A stretch of 6,834 nt of DNA, taken from contig JBKKBM010000148.1 of assembly GCA_046714215.1 (NCBI GenBank), positions 1 through 6,834 of the forward strand, given 5' to 3'. Position numbers and translations under genes: made by a program. The first letter of the stretch is position 1. Each line of letters starts with the position of its first letter. Source of the stretch: DATLCI01 sp046714215 (GTDB lineage: Bacteria; Acidobacteriota; Terriglobia; Terriglobales; Acidobacteriaceae). Of this stretch, positions 1 to 5,509 are shown piece after piece. The notes under the pieces are model-generated. The model ran no database searches. It was not told the origin of the DNA and saw only the letters and a program-made list of their open reading frames with translations.

Positions 1-374
1 GCGTGCTCGGACTCAACGGCGCGGAGATCGTATTCAATCCGTCGGCCACGGTCGCGGGATTATCTGAATATCTATGGGAGCTGGAGCAGCCCGCCCACGC
101 GGTGGCTAATGGATACTTTGTCGGCGCTATCAATCGCGTGGGCAAAGAAAAGCCCTGGAACATCGGCGAGTTCTACGGTAAGAGCTACTTCTGCACGCCG
201 CGCGGCAAGATCATCGCCCAAGCCAGTCGCGATAAGGACGAGTTAGTGGTCTCAGACCTCGATCTCGACATGATCGCGGAAGCCCGCAAGACATGGCAGT
301 TCTTCCGCGACCGCCGTCCTGACAGTTATGAACCATTGACCACGCAGACGGGACGCAGCGCCACCGCGGATTAG
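1..374 (+). CDS. Beta-ureidopropionase (N-carbamoyl-beta-alanine amidohydrolase), C-terminal part
   Basis: This is the C-terminal part of a nitrilase-superfamily enzyme that hydrolyses N-carbamoyl-beta-alanine (or N-carbamoyl-3-aminoisobutyrate) to the beta-amino acid, CO2 and ammonia, the last hydrolytic step of reductive pyrimidine breakdown in the cytosol. The reading frame is open to the left edge and ends at TAG 372-374; the GTG at position 3 is probably an internal valine, not a start. Near the visible N-terminus LNGAEIVFNPSATV matches the stretch that follows the nucleophilic cysteine in eukaryotic UPB1, and AINRVG and FYGKSYF, also shared with UPB1, follow. The Glu, Lys and Cys of the catalytic triad lie upstream, outside the window, so activity cannot be judged. 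The tail after WQFFRDRRPDSYEPL is short compared with the human enzyme. The aminotransferase that would use its product lies 72 bases downstream on the same strand. Family assignment is firm; the exact carbamoyl substrate is inferred from this resemblance and from neighbours. Confidence 0.9.
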   Translation, partial: VLGLNGAEIVFNPSATVAGLSEYLWELEQPAHAVANGYFVGAINRVGKEKPWNIGEFYGKSYFCTPRGKIIAQASRDKDELVVSDLDLDMIAEARKTWQFFRDRRPDSYEPLTTQTGRSATAD

Positions 375-446
375 CTTTTCAGCGCGAGCGACGCGAGGGA
401 GTGCTTTAGTTCTTCATGAAACCTGAAACCTTGAAACGGGTGTCTT

Positions 447-1757
447 ATGACCAAAGACGAGATCCTTAAAAAACATAAGCAGTTCCTCTTCCCTTCCATC
501 ACCAATTACTTTGCCGACCCGCTGGTCACCGACCACGCCTCCATGCAATACCTGTGGGACACGGACGGCAAAAAGTATCTCGACTTCTTTGGCGGCATCG
601 TCACTATCTCCGTGGGCCATGCGAATCCGCGTGTGACCACCAAGGTAAAGGCGCAGATCGACAAGCTGCAGCACGCGTCCACCCTGTTTCCCAACGAAGC
701 CATCGTTGCCTTGGCGGAAAAACTCGCGCAGGTCACCCCCGGCCAGATCAGCCAGAGCTTCATCTCGAACAGTGGCACTGAGGCGAATGAGACGGCCATC
801 CAACTGGCGCGCATCCACACGGGAAGCTTTGAAGTGGTTGCCCTGCGCCACGGCTACAGCGGGCGCTCGCAACTCGCGCAATCACTCACCGGGCAGAACA
901 CCTGGCGCAAGTCGCTGCCGGGCTCCGTGGGCGTGGTGCATGCGCTCAATCCTTATTGTTACCGCTGCCCGCTGGGGAAAACGTACCCGAGTTGCAACGT
1001 AGCCTGTGCGAATGATGTCGAAGCAGTGATCCAGACCACCACTTCGGGCCAGATCGCCGCGTTCATCGCGGAACCGATCCAAGGCCTGGGCGGCTTCATC
1101 ACTCCGCCCAAGGAATATTTCAAGATCGTCTTCAAGATCGTGAAGGACTACGGCGGGCTCTTCATCTCCGACGAAGTCCAGACCGGATGGGGACGCACCG
1201 GCAAGAAATGGTTTGGCATTGAGCAGTGGGAGGTCACGCCGGACATCATCACTGCCGCCAAGGGCATGGCTAACGGCATGCCCATTGGCGCCACGATGAC
1301 GCGTCCGGAGATCGCGGCCAGCTTCAAGGGCCTGCAGATCTCGACGTTTGGCGGTAATCCTGTCACCTCCGTCGCCGTCAAAGCGACCATCGATCTCATC
1401 GAAGAAGATCGCCTTATGGACAACGCGGCCACGGTCGGCGCACACTTTCGCTCCGGCTTGGAATCGTTACAGAAGAAATATCCCCTCATCGGCGACGTCC
1501 GCGGCATGGGCTTGATGCAGGCGATGGAATTCGTCAAGGATCGCGAGACCAAAGAGCCCGCACCCGCTGAGACCACCCAATTCATGGAAGAAGCGCGCAA
1601 GCGCGGGCTGCTCATCGGCAAAGGCGGACTGTATGGGAATGTGATCCGTACTTCGCCGCCGCTCAACATCGCGAAGAGCGATGTCGATGAGGCCATCCGG
1701 GTGATGGATGAATCCTTCGCCGCGATCAGCACGCCGGTAGCGGTGGGAGCACGATAA
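447..1757 (+). CDS. Class III PLP aminotransferase, AGXT2-like (probable beta-alanine / 3-aminoisobutyrate transaminase)
   Basis: This 436-residue protein is a complete fold-type I, class III (omega) aminotransferase. SNSGTEAN (residues 107-114) is the PLP-phosphate loop, DEVQTGWGRTG (242-252) carries the aspartate that pairs with the pyridine nitrogen, and Lys272 in AAKGMANGMPIGA is the expected Schiff-base lysine. AEPIQG (208-213) and TFGGNP (300-305) are further family marks. Overall it resembles AGXT2, which transaminates 3-aminoisobutyrate and other amino donors to pyruvate or glyoxylate. Between a beta-ureidopropionase and a nucleobase permease, the likely job is conversion of beta-alanine to malonate semialdehyde; the amino acceptor cannot be read from sequence. 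An unusual four-cysteine patch (Cys171, 174, 183, 187) lies before the AEPIQG strand. The ATG at 447 has only a weak GGG 6 bases upstream, but it gives the usual family length and no better in-frame start was seen. A generic aspartate, ornithine or GABA aminotransferase label is the alternative. Confidence 0.93.
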   Translation: MTKDEILKKHKQFLFPSITNYFADPLVTDHASMQYLWDTDGKKYLDFFGGIVTISVGHANPRVTTKVKAQIDKLQHASTLFPNEAIVALAEKLAQVTPGQISQSFISNSGTEANETAIQLARIHTGSFEVVALRHGYSGRSQLAQSLTGQNTWRKSLPGSVGVVHALNPYCYRCPLGKTYPSCNVACANDVEAVIQTTTSGQIAAFIAEPIQGLGGFITPPKEYFKIVFKIVKDYGGLFISDEVQTGWGRTGKKWFGIEQWEVTPDIITAAKGMANGMPIGATMTRPEIAASFKGLQISTFGGNPVTSVAVKATIDLIEEDRLMDNAATVGAHFRSGLESLQKKYPLIGDVRGMGLMQAMEFVKDRETKEPAPAETTQFMEEARKRGLLIGKGGLYGNVIRTSPPLNIAKSDVDEAIRVMDESFAAISTPVAVGAR

Positions 1758-1762
1758 CCGGC

Positions 1763-3160
1763 ATGTCTACAACGACGCCGTCTTCCTCCATCGAGTCCAG
1801 CCCGCTCTACAACCACGACCTCGCGCCCGCGACCGCAGCTACCCGAACGTGGACCACCTACAATTACGCCGCGCTGTGGGTCTCGATGTCCGTCAACATC
1901 CTTACTTACATGTTGGCGGCGGGCCTCATTCAGGGCGGCATGGACTGGAAGCAGGCGGTGCTTACCGTCTTTCTCGGCAACACCATCGTGCTTGTGCCGA
2001 TGCTGCTCAATTCGCATCCCGGCGCGAAATACGGTATTCCATTTCCCGTGCTGGCGCGCGCATCGTTCGGGGTGCTCGGCGCGAACATCGCCGCGGTGCT
2101 GCGCGGACTCGTCGCCTGCGGATGGTTCGGCATCCAGACATGGATCGGCGGCGAAGCCATCAATACGCTGCTTATCGTCCTCTTCCCCGCGTGGAAAGAA
2201 AATCCCTACGGCGTGGCCATCTGCTTCATGGTGTTCTGGGCCATCAATCTCGCAGTCATCCTCAAAGGCATCGAGTACATTCGGTTCTTGCAAGGGGTGA
2301 GCGCGCCCATCTTGCTGATCGTCGGACTCATGCTGCTCGGATGGGCGTGGAAGAATGCCGGCGGCTTCGGCCCCATGCTGGCCGCACCCTCAAAGTTCGA
2401 GACCACTGCCGACTTCATGAAGTTCCTCATCCCTGCGCTGAATGGCACCGTCGGATTCTGGTCGACTGTGTCACTCAACATCCCTGACTTTTCGCGCTTC
2501 GCCAAAGACGTGAAGGGCCAGGCCATCGGACAAGCCATCGCGCTGCCGCTGACCATGACGCTCTATTCATTTATCGGGGTGGCGGTAACGTCGGCGACGG
2601 TCGTCATCTACGGCACCGCTATCTGGGACCCGGTGCAGTTGCTCAGTCGCTTTAATTCACCGGTGGCGGTAGTCATTTCGTTGCTGGCCATTCTCCTGGC
2701 TACGCTGAACGTAAACATCGGTGCCAATGTCGTTTCCCCGGCCAACGACTTCTCTAATGTGTGGCCGCGCAAGATCTCCTTTAAGATGGGCGGAGTCATC
2801 ACCTGCTTCATGGGTATCGCCATGATGCCGTGGAAGCTGATGGCCGATCATCAGACGCTGATCTTCGGATGGCTCGGCGGCTACGCAGCCGTCCTCGGCC
2901 CCGTAGCGGGCATCATGATCTGCGACTACTATCTCATCCGCCGGCGTATCTTGATCGTGGACGACCTCTACCTGCGTGGACGCACCTACGAATACAACCG
3001 CGGATTCAACTGGAATGCCGTGGGCGCTCTGGTAGCAGGGGCAACCGTGGCGCTAGTGGGATTGGTGGTACCGTCGGTGCGATTCCTCTACGACTATTCG
3101 TGGTTCGTGGGCTTCGCGGTGGCGTTCGCCGTGTACGCGGCGGTGATGCGGAAGCGCTAA
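1763..3160 (+). CDS. NCS1-family nucleobase permease (probable uracil/pyrimidine importer)
   Basis: A 465-residue polytopic inner-membrane protein of the nucleobase:cation symporter-1 family (Mhp1/PucI/Fur type), with about twelve hydrophobic segments starting near residue 33 and ending near 462. The N-terminal NHDLAP and RTW (17-30) before TM1, AKYGIPFPVLARASFG (88-103), WFGIQTWIGG (121-130), NIPDFSRFAK (239-248) and NVVSPANDFSN (322-332) are family signatures. Trp121 and Gln125 have the same spacing as substrate-contacting Trp117 and Gln121 of the hydantoin transporter Mhp1, and Asn322 probably matches Mhp1 Asn318; these equivalences are recalled, not aligned. The gene begins 5 bases after the aminotransferase stop, with GGGAG inside that gene's last codons, so co-transcription and coupling are likely. 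The substrate is inferred as uracil/thymine or a dihydropyrimidine from context; allantoin or hydantoin cannot be excluded. The stop TAA overlaps the stop of the opposing gene. Confidence 0.92.
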   Translation: MSTTTPSSSIESSPLYNHDLAPATAATRTWTTYNYAALWVSMSVNILTYMLAAGLIQGGMDWKQAVLTVFLGNTIVLVPMLLNSHPGAKYGIPFPVLARASFGVLGANIAAVLRGLVACGWFGIQTWIGGEAINTLLIVLFPAWKENPYGVAICFMVFWAINLAVILKGIEYIRFLQGVSAPILLIVGLMLLGWAWKNAGGFGPMLAAPSKFETTADFMKFLIPALNGTVGFWSTVSLNIPDFSRFAKDVKGQAIGQAIALPLTMTLYSFIGVAVTSATVVIYGTAIWDPVQLLSRFNSPVAVVISLLAILLATLNVNIGANVVSPANDFSNVWPRKISFKMGGVITCFMGIAMMPWKLMADHQTLIFGWLGGYAAVLGPVAGIMICDYYLIRRRILIVDDLYLRGRTYEYNRGFNWNAVGALVAGATVALVGLVVPSVRFLYDYSWFVGFAVAFAVYAAVMRKR

Positions 3161-4152
3161 TGGCGCGTATTTCTCTCTAACCACCGTTTCTGTTTTTTCT
3201 CGCTCGCTTGCTCCTGTAGCAATGCATCGCGATTGATTTCTTTGGTCCCGGGAATGCCATCCACAACTTGAGAATAACGCGGCAGGCTTCGATAATCCAT
3301 GCCATCTATGATCTTGAGGGCGAGCTCATTGAGCTTGACGGACAAAAGACTATGACTCGCCGCACCAAGAGCAGAAGTAGCGAGCCGTGGCGCACCCAAA
3401 TAGCCGGCCCACTGATCTTTACGCGCGATCACCGCGTGTTCAGCCAATGTCTTTCCGGGCACAGAAGGTGCATTTTTGTAACCTTCATCAACCAAGTCAG
3501 GACGCAAAAACAGCAAGGTTCCGGTTTCTTCCGCATCGGCGTGAACGCCAAAACCGTTTTCCGCGAGCTGTTCGGGCGTGAACTGGCTTCGCGAAGCTGC
3601 ACAGCACTCTCGCAAGATGTGCAGACCGAAGATATGAACCATTGTCCCGCCATATTCGGCATTGAAATAGTCCGCGGCGTCGTCGAGCATCCGATTGTGA
3701 TTAGGGGCCGCGTGTGCATGGACAAGAAACACCCAGCGAAATTTCTGGCGTCCTAGCTCATCGGCTAGATCCATATAGACAGCCCGCAGCGTCTCCGTCC
3801 GGACTGTGTAACTACCACTGAATGAATAGCGGCGTCCGATCTCGTTGGCGGCACCGACTCCCAGTGGAATGAGCGGGAACATTAGTACCCGCCACCCGGG
3901 ACGGGCGACGATCGTCTCGGCCAAGTCTTTAGCCAACCGTTCGGCGGCATAACCGTCGGAGAACGAAGGCAAATATGGTCCGTGTTGTTCGAGGATGCCG
4001 CCGGGAATAATAACAACCGTCTTGTTGCGGTCAAGGCTTTCGATTTGTGTCGTGTTCAACTCAGCGACGTTAAGAACCTGTCCACTGAGTGTCGAGGCAC
4101 ATCCTAAGACAAAGGCTGTGCAGGTCAAGATCAGAGATCGCCTTGCGCACAT
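3157..4152 (-). CDS. Creatininase-family amidohydrolase with export signal, function unknown
   Basis: This 331-residue protein belongs to the creatininase (creatinine amidohydrolase/MftE/ArfB) metallohydrolase family. Residues 1-25 form a signal peptide: Arg4-Arg5, a hydrophobic stretch to Gly17, then Cys18 in a lipobox-like VLGC. EQHGPYLPSFSD (55-66) supplies Glu55, His57 and Asp66, with exactly the Glu-x-His-x8-Asp spacing of the creatininase metal ligands. The usual NGHGGN loop is replaced by HAHAAPN (145-151, His147 being the likely ligand), and the usual HAGExETS reads HADAEETG (204-211), so activity may be changed. The C-terminus is charged and lysine-rich. The start at 4152 was chosen because AAGGAG stands 7 bases upstream; a longer reading from 4194 would start inside preA without such a site. 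It follows preA by 22 bases, so it may be co-transcribed with preTA, yet its G+C is lower than theirs. The substrate is unknown; a cyclic amide or amidine outside the cytoplasm is a guess. Confidence 0.85.
   Translation of the reverse strand: MCARRSLILTCTAFVLGCASTLSGQVLNVAELNTTQIESLDRNKTVVIIPGGILEQHGPYLPSFSDGYAAERLAKDLAETIVARPGWRVLMFPLIPLGVGAANEIGRRYSFSGSYTVRTETLRAVYMDLADELGRQKFRWVFLVHAHAAPNHNRMLDDAADYFNAEYGGTMVHIFGLHILRECCAASRSQFTPEQLAENGFGVHADAEETGTLLFLRPDLVDEGYKNAPSVPGKTLAEHAVIARKDQWAGYLGAPRLATSALGAASHSLLSVKLNELALKIIDGMDYRSLPRYSQVVDGIPGTKEINRDALLQEQASEKKQKRWLERNTRH
4078..4152 (-). other. Signal peptide of the creatininase-family protein (Tat-like and/or lipoprotein)
   Basis: The first 25 codons encode a short basic n-region with twin arginines (ARRSLI), a hydrophobic core LILTCTAFVLG and Cys18 at a lipobox-like site. 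Cleavage before Cys18 would give a lipoprotein; a type I cleavage near residues 22-25 is the alternative. Either way the mature enzyme would work outside the cytoplasm, unlike the other enzymes of this cluster. Confidence 0.65.
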
Positions 4153-4159
4153 GATATCT

Positions 4160-4165
4160 CTCCTT
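4160..4165 (-). promoter_or_regulatory. Ribosome binding site fixing the creatininase-family start
   Basis: Read on the minus strand, the spacer between the preA stop and the ATG at 4152 contains GGAAGGAGAG, with AAGGAG 7 bases ahead of the start. It lies entirely in the 22-base gap and argues for the 331-residue form over the form starting at 4194. Confidence 0.8.
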
Positions 4166-4174
4166 CCGTATGGG

Positions 4175-5509
4175 TCAGTCCCCCGCGGCTCCATGCTTCG
4201 CCAGCAACTCTTCCATACTGCATGTCGGATTCTTGCCGCGCTCCGCTTGCAACTGCCGCCAGTTCATCGAGGGCCGTCCGGTATCCACTTCCGCCATAGT
4301 GATGCACCCCGGCACCGGACACACCAGCGCGCACAGGTTACAGCCTACACATTCTTCTTCGATCACGTGGGGAACATGCTTGGCGATCGCACCCTCGCGC
4401 AGGTCGCCATGCGGACGCGGCGCCGCCGTGATGCACTGATGTGCACCATCTTCGCAGGCGATGTAACAGAGATTGCATCCGATGCACTTCCCGGGATCGA
4501 TCTTCGCGATGATCTTGTAATTCAGGTCGAGGTCGCTCCAGTCAGAGATGTGGCTGTTCGCCAGGCCAACTAACTCCATGGGCGACTTCATATTCTTTTC
4601 GTCGAGATAATTCTCCATCCCCGCGATCATGTCGCGCACAATGCGGAAGCCGTAATGCATCACCGCGGTGCACACTTGTACGGAGGTCGAACCCAGCAGC
4701 ATGAACTCGACCGCGTCGCGCCAGTCGCCGACACCGCCGATGCCGCTGATAGGAATCCCTACCTTGGGATTCTTCGCCACCGACGACACCATATTCAGCG
4801 CAATGGGCTTCACCGCCGGCCCGCAATAGCCGCCGTGGCTCGACTTGCCGCCCACATACGGAGCGGGTGTGAACGTGTTCAGATCAACGCCCATCAGGCT
4901 GTTAATGGTGTTGATCAGCGACACCGCATCCGCGCCGCCGGCCTTCGCCGCCGCCGCCATGTAGGAGACGTCGGTCACGTTGGGCGTGAGCTTCACGATC
5001 ACCGGCACCTTCGCCACTTCCTTCACCCAGGTGGTGATCATGGTGCAATAGTCCGGGACCTGGCCCACGGCCGCGCCCATGCCGCGTTCGCTCATACCGT
5101 GCGGACAACCAAAGTTCAGCTCCAGCAGGTCGCTCCCAACATCTTCCGCGCGGCGCACGATGTCATGCCACGTCTGCTGCTTCGATTCCACCATCAGCGA
5201 CGCCACGACCGTATGCTTCGGAAAGCTGCGCTTCACTTGGCGGATCTCGCGGAAGTTGTCTTCAATCGGACGGTCGCTGATCAACTCGATGTTGTTCAGC
5301 CCCATCATGCGTTCTTTCTTCAAGTCGATGGCGCCGTAGCGCGAGCTCACATTGATGATGGGCTCGCCGATTGTCTTCCACACCGCGCCGCCCCAGCCTT
5401 CGTCGAAGGCCTTCATGACCTGGTAGGCGGTGTTGGCGGGCGGCCCGGAGGCCAGCCAGAACGGATTGGGCGACTTCACGCCGCAAAAATCAATGGATAG
5501 ATCAGGCAT
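4175..5509 (-). CDS. preA: NAD(P)-dependent dihydropyrimidine dehydrogenase, catalytic subunit PreA
   Basis: This 444-residue protein is the pyrimidine-reducing half of bacterial dihydropyrimidine dehydrogenase, which converts uracil and thymine to their 5,6-dihydro forms in the cytosol with electrons passed from PreT. Residues 1 to about 310 form a dihydroorotate-dehydrogenase-like FMN barrel. NFGCPHGMSERGMG (132-145) is the active-site loop, with Cys135 matching the proton-donating cysteine of mammalian DPD. KLTPN (173-177), NTIN (200-203) and SGIGGVGDWRDA (255-266) are FMN/substrate segments. The C-terminal ferredoxin domain holds two 4Fe-4S motifs, Cys342-345-348-352 and Cys387-390-393-397, as in DPD. 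Length is slightly above that recalled for E. coli PreA (about 410), partly from a 30-residue tail after the last cluster. The start overlaps the preT stop by 8 bases and has a strong site (GGAGG, 4 bases upstream), so the subunits should be translationally coupled. No key residue is missing. Confidence 0.96.
   Translation of the reverse strand: MPDLSIDFCGVKSPNPFWLASGPPANTAYQVMKAFDEGWGGAVWKTIGEPIINVSSRYGAIDLKKERMMGLNNIELISDRPIEDNFREIRQVKRSFPKHTVVASLMVESKQQTWHDIVRRAEDVGSDLLELNFGCPHGMSERGMGAAVGQVPDYCTMITTWVKEVAKVPVIVKLTPNVTDVSYMAAAAKAGGADAVSLINTINSLMGVDLNTFTPAPYVGGKSSHGGYCGPAVKPIALNMVSSVAKNPKVGIPISGIGGVGDWRDAVEFMLLGSTSVQVCTAVMHYGFRIVRDMIAGMENYLDEKNMKSPMELVGLANSHISDWSDLDLNYKIIAKIDPGKCIGCNLCYIACEDGAHQCITAAPRPHGDLREGAIAKHVPHVIEEECVGCNLCALVCPVPGCITMAEVDTGRPSMNWRQLQAERGKNPTCSMEELLAKHGAAGD

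Noticed and set aside
383..395. CGCG-AGCGA-CGCG inverted repeat after the beta-ureidopropionase stop
   Set aside because: The stem has 4 base pairs and no following T-run; this is expected by chance in GC-rich DNA.
431..436. TTGAAA resembling a -35 box
   Set aside because: It lies about 10 bases before the aminotransferase start, leaving no room for a -10 box and leader.
416..469. Possible 17-codon upstream ORF overlapping the aminotransferase start
   Set aside because: It begins ATGAAACCTG and ends at TAA 467-469, but the nearest purine-rich stretch is too far upstream and nothing supports translation.
1148..2293. Long open frame on the minus strand (381 codons) across the aminotransferase-permease junction
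   Set aside because: It runs antisense to two genes with clear family motifs, has low-complexity, charge-rich translation and shows no recognisable domain; it is a shadow of codon bias.
3154..3200. Candidate terminator: GCGC-TAATG-GCGC hairpin with a T-run near 3192-3197
   Set aside because: The stem is only 4 base pairs and the T-run is about 25 bases away within coding sequence, so it does not form an intrinsic terminator.
4153..4194. Fourteen-residue N-terminal extension of the creatininase-family protein
   Set aside because: It would start inside preA without a good ribosome binding site, and it puts a charged stretch before the signal peptide; the ATG at 4152 has AAGGAG at ideal spacing.
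4655..5500. Long open frame on the plus strand (281 codons) opposite preA
   Set aside because: His/Arg-rich translation with no motif, fully antisense to a well-conserved FMN domain; a composition artefact.
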